64,000 nucleotides of DNA from the NCBI RefSeq assembly GCF_012641475.1, contig NZ_JABAIL010000003.1:1014720-1078719 (forward strand). The letters run 5' to 3'. The position numbers and the translations under genes were made by a program. The notes below the pieces were generated by a model, which saw nothing but the letters and a program-made list of their open reading frames with translations, was not told where the DNA came from and ran no database searches. Positions 26,565 through 35,835 of the stretch are shown in pieces. Each line of letters begins with the position of its first letter. Position 1 is the stretch's first letter. Origin of the DNA: Flammeovirga agarivorans (lineage in GTDB: Bacteria; Bacteroidota; Bacteroidia; Cytophagales; Flammeovirgaceae).

Positions 26565-28664
26565 TTATTTCAATTGTTTATCACCTAGCCTTTTGTATCT
26601 GTTACTGTACATTTCGTAATTCACTTTTCTTACATATTCGATCAATTCATAATAAGGTTGATCTGTTTCTGTAAGGAATCCTGAATTTGCTTTAAAGGTT
26701 TGCTCAATTGTACCAACAGTTGTTGCATCTCCCCATAAATTCCAATGTACACCTACACATTTTTTTGCATGCAAGGCTGAATTTACATAATGTTCGTATT
26801 TCTCACCTCTGTTTCTTTGGTCAGAAGCAGTACAAACACCCGTATATAATTTACCTTTATCTAAAGTTCCAAAGTTAAACTCTGAAATTAGATATGGTTT
26901 ATCAATATCATTGATGATTTTCATAAAGTCTTCAGAATCTACATCATCATCGTAGTGATTAAATGAAATGATATCTACATACTTTGCAGCCACTTCAACA
27001 GTGTGCTTGTTAGTGTGTTCATCGTCATTGAAACGACATCCCAAGTACATTTTATTTGGTGATACTTTATCAATAGTATTTCTGATTGTAGAGAAGTACA
27101 ATTCTAAAGCTCTATCATAAAATTCTGCATTTTCCGCTTTAAATGCAGAAAGGTCAATTTCTTTAGTAGAACTCATTACTTCTTTCCATTTTTTAAAATG
27201 AGAATGTGTTTTCTTATTGAAAGAATGTAATGTTTCACCTTTGGCTTCTAACATTTTAAGGTATTCAGCCTTAGCAAAAGAAGATGCTCCATTCATAATT
27301 ACTAAATCAGCGAACTCAACTGGAGTATACATCGTTAAGTTTTCATCAACGAACCAACCCATAAAATATGCATCTGACTTAGCTTTTGCAGCTTTCTTCT
27401 CAAACTCATCCATTACATAGTTATCCCAATTAGGATGGAATACATCTGGAAAGTTCGTTAACATTTCTGCTCCATTAAATGTAGAAACAGAAATAGTATA
27501 TGGTAATCGGAATGCTTCTTCAATATGGTCCCATTCTTCTTTAGAATTAGCTCCCATTGTATTCAAGCCCCAACTTTTCATTCTTTGGATTGAACGTTTA
27601 GAGTAAGTATCTGCATCAAACTTACCATATTTTCTTTTTAGGTTTGCTTGACCAAAATTATAAGTACCGTCTTCGTTCCAAAATTCACCGAACTCAGGAT
27701 CATCATGATCAGGTACATACTCGAAATATTGATTACGACCTTCTATTTTGGTTGTCGCTTCTAAATGACCTGCTCCGTTTACACCTGAAGACCAAAATAC
27801 TTTTCCCTCAGGATCAATAATCCACCAAGTTTCATTCACTTTTTCAGTTCTGAAATGGCCCGTAGCTTTTAATGATTTAGATTCTGTGTAGCTACCATAC
27901 TTGCCCCATTCTTCAGAGCCTTTATGTGCTTCTAAATCAATATTTTCTTTTTCAATGTCTTTTGCGAATTGGTTATCCTTTTTAATCTTTCCATCCCACT
28001 CTGAATATTTATATTGACCATAAACATCAATAAAAGGGAAGAAATCGTGTTGATCTTTTGTGTAAGCTAAAGGAATAGCATCTCTTTTAAGATAAACACT
28101 ACCAAAAGTAATATTTGCTCCTTCTGGTGTTTTAGGAATTACAAAAGTTATTGATTTCGTATGTTTTAAATCAAATGAATTTGTAAATGATACTCCTTGA
28201 GGGAAACCTGGCATATCCTTAAAGTCTCTACTCAAATCTGGGTAGTTTCTTTCTCTTGTAGAATGATCAGGCATTAAAAGACAATCAAATGTCCTTACCT
28301 CATTCGGTTCCATCCAACCAATACCTTTAATAGGATGTGGTTTGGCTCCGTGAGCATGTGTCAATTTACCTTCAATTAGTGTTTCGAATTTCTGACGATG
28401 TTTCGATTCGTTTTTCATGACGAAGGAAATATATATCCAATCATGAAAATCGAAATTGTGTGAAAGTTTGATTGTCACTTCTTCGTTTGCAGGAGTCTTT
28501 ACATTTAGACCACCTACATTCTTTTTTAGGGTAGCATTACCAGTTACCTTGGCTTCCTTAAAATCAGATCTCTTCTTAAAATCATAGATGAGCACCTCAG
28601 ATTCTTTCTGTCCAAAAGCAACGATAGTATACAAGCAGAGTAAAAGAGTAGTAATTGTTTTCAT
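26565..28664 (-). CDS. GH50-type beta-agarase
   Basis: The 699-aa secreted enzyme has a signal peptide (1-18, ending FGQ). An N-terminal beta-sandwich (about 20-200) has carbohydrate-binding-like features. The TIM-barrel domain starts at TWWIIDPEGKVFWSSGVNGAG (about 279-299) and carries Glu441 in WFVDENLT and Glu595 in LISEFNFGT, the likely acid/base and nucleophile pair. This WWxxDPEGxxFxSxGVN entry and two-Glu pattern fit GH50 beta-agarases, though related GH42-like enzymes cannot be fully excluded. No T9SS tail is seen, so it probably stays periplasmic. It would cut beta-1,4 bonds in agarose or agaro-oligosaccharides. A promoter-like pair lies at 28755-28785. Confidence 0.82.
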   Translation of the reverse strand: MKTITTLLLCLYTIVAFGQKESEVLIYDFKKRSDFKEAKVTGNATLKKNVGGLNVKTPANEEVTIKLSHNFDFHDWIYISFVMKNESKHRQKFETLIEGKLTHAHGAKPHPIKGIGWMEPNEVRTFDCLLMPDHSTRERNYPDLSRDFKDMPGFPQGVSFTNSFDLKHTKSITFVIPKTPEGANITFGSVYLKRDAIPLAYTKDQHDFFPFIDVYGQYKYSEWDGKIKKDNQFAKDIEKENIDLEAHKGSEEWGKYGSYTESKSLKATGHFRTEKVNETWWIIDPEGKVFWSSGVNGAGHLEATTKIEGRNQYFEYVPDHDDPEFGEFWNEDGTYNFGQANLKRKYGKFDADTYSKRSIQRMKSWGLNTMGANSKEEWDHIEEAFRLPYTISVSTFNGAEMLTNFPDVFHPNWDNYVMDEFEKKAAKAKSDAYFMGWFVDENLTMYTPVEFADLVIMNGASSFAKAEYLKMLEAKGETLHSFNKKTHSHFKKWKEVMSSTKEIDLSAFKAENAEFYDRALELYFSTIRNTIDKVSPNKMYLGCRFNDDEHTNKHTVEVAAKYVDIISFNHYDDDVDSEDFMKIINDIDKPYLISEFNFGTLDKGKLYTGVCTASDQRNRGEKYEHYVNSALHAKKCVGVHWNLWGDATTVGTIEQTFKANSGFLTETDQPYYELIEYVRKVNYEMYSNRYKRLGDKQLK

Positions 28665-28754
28665 ATGTAATGTAAATAACGATATCAGTAGTTTAGACTG
28701 AAAATAGTAAAGAAAACCACAGGATATATAAGTGTATATTTAATCAGATGATTA

Positions 28755-28785
28755 CAAATTTAATCACATAATCAAGAAAATTCAA
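28755..28785 (-). promoter_or_regulatory. Bacteroidota-type promoter of the agarase gene
   Basis: On the minus strand TTG (28785-28783) and TAAATTTG (28762-28755) are separated by 20 nt. This matches the -33 TTG and -7 TAnnTTTG elements, with the start codon about 90 nt downstream. Confidence 0.45.
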
Positions 28786-28950
28786 TATTGGACAAAATAA
28801 ATACAATGAATTTGTACTATTATGCTTATCGATATCAATTAGTTACAATTTATTCGTAGTAAAATATAACAATAATGAGAAAGTGTACTTTTTACATCTT
28901 ACAATGTAAGGAAAAGTCATCTTAGTATAATTTCATTTTTTTATTAAAAA

Positions 28951-28978
28951 GGAGTCAATTTTTTTAATTATTGACTCC
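28951..28978 (-). terminator. Terminator of the GH92 gene
   Basis: GGAGTCAAT (28951-28959) pairs with ATTGACTCC (28970-28978). On the minus strand it is followed by TTTTTAATAAAAAAAT. It sits 8 nt after the stop at 28987. Confidence 0.85.
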
Positions 28979-28986
28979 TCATTGAA

Positions 28987-31272
28987 TTATTTCATTTCAA
29001 ATATTAGTTCTCCACCATTTATTAGATCAAAATGTGATATTGAATGTCCTTTAATATCAATTCCATTAAGTGTTACTTTCTTAACATGTACTCGTTTTTC
29101 TGATTGTTTTTTGGCGACAATCTTTAGCGTTTTTCCATTTTCAAAGGTGATTTCTGCCTCCTTTACTAAAGGACTGCCCAAAGCATAATCCGTTGAACCT
29201 GGTAAAACAGGGTAAAAGCCTAGACTACTAAATACATACCAAGCACTCATCTGCCCAGCATCATCATTACCACACAAACCATCTCTATCTGTAGTATACA
29301 TTGTTTCACAAATCATTCTTACTCTCTCCTGTGTCTTTTCAGGATGATTTGTCCAGTTGTATAAATATGGAATATGGTGCCCAGGTTCATTCCCATGTAC
29401 ATAATTTCCAATAATACCGTCTCTTGTTATATCTTCATTCTTTTCAATATATTTATCTTCAATCGGTGTTTCGAATATTTTATCAAGATGATCAGAAAAA
29501 GCATCCTTACCGCCCATCATTTCAATCATCTTTGGAATATTGTGTGGAACATATAGGCCATAATTCCAAGCATTTCCTTCGATAAATCCCTGCCCATGAG
29601 TATCTAATGGATCAAACTCTTTTCGCCATTCGCCAGATGATAACTTTGGTCTCATGTAATTACTTTCCTTATCGAATACATTCTGATAGTATTTAGCCCT
29701 CTGTAAATACTCTTTCTCCAATTCCTTCTCTCCTGCTGCATTAGCTAATTGAGCGATACACCAATCATTATATGCGTACTCTAAAGTTTTTGAAACAGAT
29801 GCTCCACTTTTGTCCTCTGGGACATAGCCTCTTTCCATATACTCTCCGAGACCATCAAAATATTTTACTTTTGATGTTGAAGTAGAAGCTTTGATTAATT
29901 GATCTAATTCCACATCAGTATTTCCTTTTATATAGGTATCTGCCAAAACACTTACTGCATGGTAACCAATCATACACCAATTTTCATTGGCATAGTGACT
30001 CCAAATTGGTAACATCCCATGTACACTTTGTTCGTAATGCGCCAACATCGACTTCACCATATCATTATTTCTCTGTGGATGCATCAGGTTAAATAAAGGA
30101 TGCAATGCTCTGTAGGTATCCCACAATGAAAAGACAGTATAATTTGTAAAACCTTCTGAAGTATGAATATTCTGATCTAGTCCTCTATATTTACCATCAA
30201 CATCTTCGTATAAGACAGGACTAAGCATAGTATGATAGAATGCAGTGTAGAAAATTTCTTTCTGATCTTCATTGATAGTCGAGATGTTGATCTTATTCAA
30301 CTCTTTTTCCCATTTCGCTTTCGCTTCTCTTCTTACTTGCTTAAAGTTCCACTCAGGTATTTCTGTAGCTAAGTTTAATAATGCTCCTTCCGTAGAAACT
30401 GATGAAAGAGCAAACTTTATTTCGATGGCTTCCCCCTTTTTGGTATCAAAGTTAAAGTACGCTCTGATCTTTTTACCTGCCATTTCGGGGAAATTGTGCT
30501 CTTGATCAAATTTTCTATAAAAACCATTGTAGGAAACATCTTCATATCTTTTGTGGCCATAACTACTGAATGGTTTTGAAAATTTCATTGCAAAATAAAC
30601 GTAGCGTGTTTTTCCCCACCCTTGAGTTTGACGATATCCTGTGACTGTTGAATCATTTTCAACGCGAACAAATGTCCAAACATTTTTATCATCATAGTTA
30701 TAAATGTTTGATATTAAATCTAAAATAATATGTGCACTATCTGTTTCAGGGAAAGTATATTTATGATACCCAACTCTATCCGATGCTGATAACTCTGCTT
30801 TGATATTATAATCCTCCAGATGAACTTTATAATAACCTGGTTGAGCTTTCTCAGACGAATGTTTAAATCGACTATGGTATCCAGAATGAGGTTTATCAGC
30901 CGTTCCCGGTTCCAAATCCAACTTACCTATCGTTGGCATAATAAGAAAATCACCAAGATCTGAATGTCCAGTACCACTCATGTGCGTATGACTAAAACCA
31001 AAAATAGTTGAGTCTCCATACTGATAGCCCGCACAATACTCATAAGTTTTGGCATTGTATTGTCCATTTTCTTTAAACATAGGTACTTGATTGGTTTCAG
31101 GACTCAGCTGAACCATTCCAAAAGGTGTTGTCGCTCCTGGGTAAGTATGCCCCATTTTCTCAGTTCCAATAAATGGATTTACGTAATCGTAGTTAGATTT
31201 CACCTTCTCCTGTGCATAAGCAAGACCGTATACATGAAGAAGGATAATTGATAGGATTTTGAAGTTTTTCAT
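28987..31272 (-). CDS. GH92 alpha-mannosidase
   Basis: The 761-aa protein has a signal peptide (1-21, ending AYAQ). The opening YVNPFIGTEKMGHTYPGATTPFG, the acid-site region FIEGNAWNYGLYVPHN (Glu near residue 560) and the CGNDDAGQMSAWYVFSSLGFYP region (Asp pair near 670) are diagnostic of GH92 calcium-dependent mannosidases. Total length fits the family. Such enzymes trim alpha-1,2, -1,3 or -1,6 mannose from N-glycans or mannans, and the linkage cannot be told here. No T9SS tail is present. It neighbours the agarase on the same strand but has its own terminator, and no SusCD pair is adjacent. Confidence 0.95.
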   Translation of the reverse strand: MKNFKILSIILLHVYGLAYAQEKVKSNYDYVNPFIGTEKMGHTYPGATTPFGMVQLSPETNQVPMFKENGQYNAKTYEYCAGYQYGDSTIFGFSHTHMSGTGHSDLGDFLIMPTIGKLDLEPGTADKPHSGYHSRFKHSSEKAQPGYYKVHLEDYNIKAELSASDRVGYHKYTFPETDSAHIILDLISNIYNYDDKNVWTFVRVENDSTVTGYRQTQGWGKTRYVYFAMKFSKPFSSYGHKRYEDVSYNGFYRKFDQEHNFPEMAGKKIRAYFNFDTKKGEAIEIKFALSSVSTEGALLNLATEIPEWNFKQVRREAKAKWEKELNKINISTINEDQKEIFYTAFYHTMLSPVLYEDVDGKYRGLDQNIHTSEGFTNYTVFSLWDTYRALHPLFNLMHPQRNNDMVKSMLAHYEQSVHGMLPIWSHYANENWCMIGYHAVSVLADTYIKGNTDVELDQLIKASTSTSKVKYFDGLGEYMERGYVPEDKSGASVSKTLEYAYNDWCIAQLANAAGEKELEKEYLQRAKYYQNVFDKESNYMRPKLSSGEWRKEFDPLDTHGQGFIEGNAWNYGLYVPHNIPKMIEMMGGKDAFSDHLDKIFETPIEDKYIEKNEDITRDGIIGNYVHGNEPGHHIPYLYNWTNHPEKTQERVRMICETMYTTDRDGLCGNDDAGQMSAWYVFSSLGFYPVLPGSTDYALGSPLVKEAEITFENGKTLKIVAKKQSEKRVHVKKVTLNGIDIKGHSISHFDLINGGELIFEMK

Positions 31273-31460
31273 TGAATCAGTTGTTATTATGACACAATAA
31301 TAACCAAAGAGACTAATTAATCGTCCATGTCATCAAAAATAGGTTTCAGTTTTCAGTAATTTTAATATTAAATCCTCCCTAATTTTACCCTATGATAAGA
31401 AATTTTTAATCTTGAAACAGAACCAAAGTTCCCACCGTTATTGTAGTTGTAATTCGAACA

Positions 31461-32354
31461 ATGATTCAATCAAAATCTAATAAGATGAATACTACGATAA
31501 AAATTTCTGCAGCCATTACAATGAGTGCTGCTCTGTTCTTTAGTGCTTCAAAAATAGATGACGCTATCCAAAACCAAGTAGATCAAATTGCCATACAGGT
31601 AAGCGAAGGTGCTTCTAATTTTAAACAGATCGTGGTTATTGATCATTCAAGATTGGCTCAAAAAGCAGGTGTAGAGATGACTCCTTCAATCGTCAATATT
31701 TTCTCAAATCCAGAAGTAAATACAGCACTATTGCAAGAGGATATTTTAGTTGGCTTAGATCTGCCCTACAAGGTATTAAGTTATGCAGAGCCCTCTCAAG
31801 ATGCTCCAAATGTAGCTTATGCAGATGCCGAATTCATTAAAAGAAGATATGAAATAGGAAGTAAATCACTTAATGAATATGATAAAGACCTTGAAAAAGT
31901 AACGAAACATATTTCAAAAGAAATAATATCAAAAGTAAATACAGATGCTATCAATAAGCATTATGGAATCATAAAAATTAACTCAAAATACAGCTATGAA
32001 GAGACCATCAATAAACTAAAAGAAGCGGTATTAGCCCAAGGTGATACTCAATGGTTTTCTGAAATCGATTTTCAGAAGGAAGCTCAAGAACGAGGAGTTT
32101 CATTAACGGAGAGTAAACTGCTTCTTTTTGGTGGTCCTGCTCCTGGAGGGAAAGCGATGGGGCAGTTCCCAAAACTAGGCTTGGACGCATTTTGTCAGAA
32201 GGTCTTGGTTTATGTTGATGACCAAGGAAATACAAAAATTGCCTTCAATGATATAGAGGCTTTTGCATTACTACATTACGGTAAAAGTGCATTACCTCAT
32301 AAAGTAATCAATGGTCGATTGGTGAATACTTTTACCAAAGCTATTGCTGAATAA
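31461..32354 (+). CDS. Secreted tandem DUF302 protein
   Basis: The 297-aa product has two DUF302-type domains. The first (about 55-125) ends with ALLQEDILVGLDLPYKVLSY. The second (about 190-280) has WFSEIDFQKEAQERGVSL, LLLFGGPAPGGKAMG and GLDAFCQKVLVYVDDQG. Both show the DUF302 order: xFGxP-like core, LDLP/GLD-F and KVLVY. A hydrophobic N-terminal stretch (ISAAITMSAALFFSAS) suggests export, and Met9 (ATG at 31485) may be the better start. DUF302 has no established reaction, and its links to redox or metal handling are unproven. The gene is monocistronic with a plus-strand terminator at 32400-32436. Confidence 0.85.
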   Translation: MIQSKSNKMNTTIKISAAITMSAALFFSASKIDDAIQNQVDQIAIQVSEGASNFKQIVVIDHSRLAQKAGVEMTPSIVNIFSNPEVNTALLQEDILVGLDLPYKVLSYAEPSQDAPNVAYADAEFIKRRYEIGSKSLNEYDKDLEKVTKHISKEIISKVNTDAINKHYGIIKINSKYSYEETINKLKEAVLAQGDTQWFSEIDFQKEAQERGVSLTESKLLLFGGPAPGGKAMGQFPKLGLDAFCQKVLVYVDDQGNTKIAFNDIEAFALLHYGKSALPHKVINGRLVNTFTKAIAE

Positions 32355-32399
32355 ATATGGATTGATAGAATAATAATATAGATTAGTTTAGTATTGTAC

Positions 32400-32436
32400 A
32401 AACACCCCGAGTTTTTTAAGTTCAGGGTGTTTCTTT
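32400..32436 (+). terminator. Terminator of the DUF302 gene
   Basis: AAACACCC (32400-32407) pairs with GGGTGTTT (32425-32432), with T-rich sequence after it on the plus strand. It may also serve the convergent minus gene. Confidence 0.75.
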
Positions 32437-32437
32437 A

Positions 32438-32860
32438 TTAAATCTCTGTGATTACTCTTACTTCCTCTCCAAAGAATTCATCATACTGTTTTGCTCTAAT
32501 CAATAATATTTCATCACTGTTGTTATAATAACTAACATGTAGAAGAATCGAATTATTGACTTCGAAATTGATGTTGGTGATATGTGAAGTAATTGTAAAA
32601 TCTTTTACTTCAACATTGTTCAATCCATTCTTTAAATAAAGCACCAACTCTTTGTTCTGAGGATTAAAGATGTAATCAACGTTATCTTCATTAATTACTT
32701 GTAGATAGTCATTAATTAAATCTTTCGCTGCATCACCTTTAAAATTAAGGCCAACTATAGCAGCTAATGACTGGTCAGAGATATTAGTTGGTTTGATAAC
32801 AAAAGACTGTAAAACAACAAAGCTAAAAAATGAAAACAGGGTTAAAGTTAACTTTTTCAT
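32438..32860 (-). CDS. Small secreted hypothetical protein
   Basis: The 140-aa protein has a signal peptide (about 1-21) and a mature part of alternating strands and helices (AAIVGLNFKGDAAKDLINDYL, LVLYLKNGLNNVEVKDF, SILLHVSYYNNSDEILLIRAKQYD). No motif is recognised. It is isolated between convergent and divergent genes, so the context gives no hint. Confidence 0.7.
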   Translation of the reverse strand: MKKLTLTLFSFFSFVVLQSFVIKPTNISDQSLAAIVGLNFKGDAAKDLINDYLQVINEDNVDYIFNPQNKELVLYLKNGLNNVEVKDFTITSHITNINFEVNNSILLHVSYYNNSDEILLIRAKQYDEFFGEEVRVITEI

Positions 32861-33137
32861 ATGGGTAAGTTCGAAAATGATTGTTAAAAATTAGTAGAAC
32901 AAAATTAAGAAGATTAATGGTAGTAAAACATGGAAAATCAATACATTAAAGAATATTCACATAACATCGTACATAAGATTTGATATTATAAATCCTTCAT
33001 CATCATTTAAGAACTGATAGTGGAAATTTAACTTTCGGCCTTTCTTTTTTCATTGATAAATAAGGTTTATCTTTATCATTACTTCAATGATGCTATTTTT
33101 TTACGTCTACAATTTTTAAGGAATTCTACTTGTTCAT

Positions 33138-34226
33138 ATGTTATTACAACACCCTATTGTAAGAAAGCTACTACTTTTAGATGATGGAATTGATTTACCA
33201 AGAAATGAATTAATCTTAAGAAGGTTAACTCATCTCGCACTGGCTACAACTCTAATTTATATTCCCTTCTATTTTATTGCTGGCAATTATATTTTTGGTA
33301 CAATACAGTTTGTCACAGCACTTTTAGTTGGTGCCATTTTCTTTTTTATAAAACACAAGCATTACATCGCTTCAGGATACATGTTAGTTGGATTCTTAAC
33401 AACTACAATTACGTTGGGTGCTGTTGTTACCCCCGATGTTGGTACAGAACTTTTATTAATACCAATTGCTGCTGTTCTGAATACTATTTTTGAGAAAAGA
33501 ATCCATGCTGTAATCTGTTTTATAACCCTCATCTCACTTTATACCTATATCGAGGTGAATAATGATTACTGGACCCCCTATTTCACTTACGAAGACTCTT
33601 TTCATAAAGCGTTATACTTACATAATGTATCCACTGTCTTCTTTGTATCCTTTTTAATTGTTCTTCATTTTGATCTAAATATGAAAAGCTATGTCAAAGA
33701 GCTAAAACATATCAATTCAGAGTTAGGGTTTAAAAACTTACAGATTGAAGAACAAACAGAAGAAATTCTACAGCAACAAAAAATGCAACATGATCTGGAA
33801 TTAGAATTTAAGAAAAAGGATATAGAGTTGCTCAATGCAAACAACATTATGAAGCTGCAATTACAGAATAAACTCATCAAAGATTTAAATCAGATCTCAA
33901 AATCAAAGGACTTAAAGAAAGACCTTAATAGCTTAATTAATGAACTGAAAAGGCAAGTAAAGTCACAGGAAAAGATTGAGCTACTCCAAGGAAAAATTGA
34001 AAGTGTAAATAGTCAATTTAGTGACCGTCTTGAGCAGCTTTGTCCTAATTTAAGTAAAACAGAAAGGGAAATCTGTTCTTATATCAAGCTTAATCTTTCA
34101 AATAAAGAAATATCTGAAATTAGAAATACGACACCGAACTCAATTCGAGTAACAAAACATAGAATTAGAAAGAAAATGGAAATTGAAGATGAGTTAGAAC
34201 TTGATCAATATATCCAAGGGCTTTAA
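33138..34226 (+). CDS. Membrane-anchored LuxR/GerE-type regulator
   Basis: The 362-aa protein has five to six transmembrane segments in residues about 30-185, a long coiled coil (about 195-290, KQQKMQHDLELEFKKKD) and a C-terminal helix-turn-helix of the LuxR/GerE class (about 300-362, LSKTEREICSYIKL, LSNKEISEIRNTTPNSIRVTKHRIRKKM). The layout resembles Bacteroidota membrane-sensing transcription factors. No receiver or kinase partner is next to it. It may sense a membrane or cytosolic signal directly. The 277-bp upstream gap contains a GATAAA/TTTATC inverted repeat at 33055-33071. Confidence 0.85.
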   Translation: MLLQHPIVRKLLLLDDGIDLPRNELILRRLTHLALATTLIYIPFYFIAGNYIFGTIQFVTALLVGAIFFFIKHKHYIASGYMLVGFLTTTITLGAVVTPDVGTELLLIPIAAVLNTIFEKRIHAVICFITLISLYTYIEVNNDYWTPYFTYEDSFHKALYLHNVSTVFFVSFLIVLHFDLNMKSYVKELKHINSELGFKNLQIEEQTEEILQQQKMQHDLELEFKKKDIELLNANNIMKLQLQNKLIKDLNQISKSKDLKKDLNSLINELKRQVKSQEKIELLQGKIESVNSQFSDRLEQLCPNLSKTEREICSYIKLNLSNKEISEIRNTTPNSIRVTKHRIRKKMEIEDELELDQYIQGL

Positions 34227-34313
34227 TACTAAGAATCTGATTATATGGTATAAACTTTGCTGAACATCCCCATAGAAACTAAAATTTTTCATTTAAATTA
34301 AATAAAGCAAACT

Positions 34314-34538
34314 ATGGCTAAATTAGAAAAGAAAAAGGGTAGATCATTTTCTACCGGAGATGTTGTACAGCTAAATTCTGGAGGACCATCAATGACTGTA
34401 AACAGCTATATCGAAACTCCTCAAGAAGTTGAAACGGGAATTATCGAAGGAGATCAAGAAGTAGAATTGACTTACTTTGATGATGCAGGTACTCAACAAA
34501 CCAAGCGTTTTAAAGAAAAGACTTTGAAGAAAGTCTAG
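34314..34538 (+). CDS. YodC-like (DUF2158) protein
   Basis: The 74-aa protein contains the DUF2158 core FSTGDVVQLNSGGPSMTV (about 12-29) and the later ELTYFDDAGTQQTKRFKEKTLKK. These small soluble proteins adopt an SH3-like barrel. The first 11 residues are basic. The function of the family is unknown. A bidirectional terminator lies 15 nt after the stop. Confidence 0.88.
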   Translation: MAKLEKKKGRSFSTGDVVQLNSGGPSMTVNSYIETPQEVETGIIEGDQEVELTYFDDAGTQQTKRFKEKTLKKV

Positions 34539-34552
34539 ACTTTCTTAATCAT

Positions 34553-34587
34553 AAAGAGACTGCTTTATTGAATAAGGCAGTCTCTTT
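34553..34587. terminator. Bidirectional terminator between YodC-like and DUF4262 genes
   Basis: AAAGAGACTGC (34553-34563) and GCAGTCTCTTT (34577-34587) are perfect arms, extended by imperfect pairing inside. They lie between convergent genes. Confidence 0.85.
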
Positions 34588-34615
34588 ATTTATATAAATA
34601 TTATCAGTTGATTCT

Positions 34616-35371
34616 CTACTCGTCTTCCTCATTATGGTCATAAATTCCCCAAGGTGAGTTTAAATCCTTTCTAGTAGCAAACTTTCCATAGTTTAATTCG
34701 AAAAGTTGATTTAAAGTAGGATCCATTTTTATCAACTCAGAGAGACGAATTGATTGAGCGTCTTCAAAATCTGGATGTTCTTCACTATGAAACTCCCAAC
34801 CTCCATCTTTTGTATGATATACCCATCGAATCGGATTACCTTTGAAGGTATATTTCGTAGTATAGACTTCTAAATCTTTATCTTCATAGAATTTAAAATC
34901 TATATTTCTATCTAATAAAGGTTGATTGAATTTCCATTTACTATTAAATCCAGTATCCCAAGGGAAGTTTCCTTTATTATCTGTCCATACTAACTGTACT
35001 GCAGGAAAATTATTAGAGTGATCATAAACCCAAGAATTGTATCTTAAGTAATCAGAATAATAAGCTTTATTGACTTCTAAAAACTTTACAGGAAATTTAT
35101 TGAGTATATCATTATACTCTGTATTAGCCTTGTATTTAGTTCCCTTTTTTACTGCATCACATAAAGTATTAATGGTTACCTTCATCATTTCCATCGGTAA
35201 ACCAAATACTATAATTTCAGGATGCTGATATGATTTATACAGTCCTATCGAAAAAGCAAAAGCTGGTAAATAATCATCTCCCTCAATCACTCCGATATGA
35301 TAACCATTCTCTTTTATATTTTCTAAAATATCATCACCAAGCTCTGCATCAAATTGATTATTAAGATCCAT
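34616..35371 (-). CDS. DUF4262 protein
   Basis: The 251-aa soluble protein matches DUF4262 at its N-terminal half: NGYHIGVIEGDDYLPAFAFSIGLY and HPEIIVFGLPMEMMKVTIN (residues about 22-65). The C-terminal half has many aromatic and acidic residues (WVYHTKDGGWEFHSEEHPDFEDAQ). DUF4262 has no proven activity. The gene stands alone, and its 464-bp upstream region is shared with the SusC operon. Confidence 0.85.
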   Translation of the reverse strand: MDLNNQFDAELGDDILENIKENGYHIGVIEGDDYLPAFAFSIGLYKSYQHPEIIVFGLPMEMMKVTINTLCDAVKKGTKYKANTEYNDILNKFPVKFLEVNKAYYSDYLRYNSWVYDHSNNFPAVQLVWTDNKGNFPWDTGFNSKWKFNQPLLDRNIDFKFYEDKDLEVYTTKYTFKGNPIRWVYHTKDGGWEFHSEEHPDFEDAQSIRLSELIKMDPTLNQLFELNYGKFATRKDLNSPWGIYDHNEEDE

Positions 35372-35835
35372 TTTTACTTCTTCTTAATTTATAACTTTAT
35401 TAATTTAGGGCCACAAAAGAAGTAACTTGTTTTAGTATATCCAAGTTATCTTCTCTTTAATATTTCAATACCTTTCTTTTTGTAAAATTGATCACATTGA
35501 AATTATATATCCCCATTCAAAAATAACATAAACTTGACGCTCAAAAAGTGATTTTTTCATAAATAACAACTCATCAAATCGTTAGAATCCATTTAAATAC
35601 CCGTATTACCCAAAGCACAATCAAACATCATAAGGAATTATATATCAATGTATTGTACGATTTGACACACGTCTCAAATCATATGAGACATCAAATTCTA
35701 CATATGACTTACTAATCTTTTCAATCATTTACAAATAATCCAGAATCAATACATTAATTGCAAGCATCAATCACTATTGAAGTATTGAGATCAGACACCA
35801 ATTCAATTTTAAGTTTTAATCGATCAATCTGACAC
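35372..35835 (+). promoter_or_regulatory. Intergenic region upstream of the SusC operon, with a nested dyad
   Basis: At 35661-35695 two nested inverted repeats are visible: TTTGA...TCAAA outside and GTCTCA (35671-35676) with TGAGAC (35684-35689) inside. It lies 140-175 nt upstream of the SusC start and could be an operator or activator site. No regulator is encoded directly next to the operon. The rest of the gap holds no recognised gene. Confidence 0.4.
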
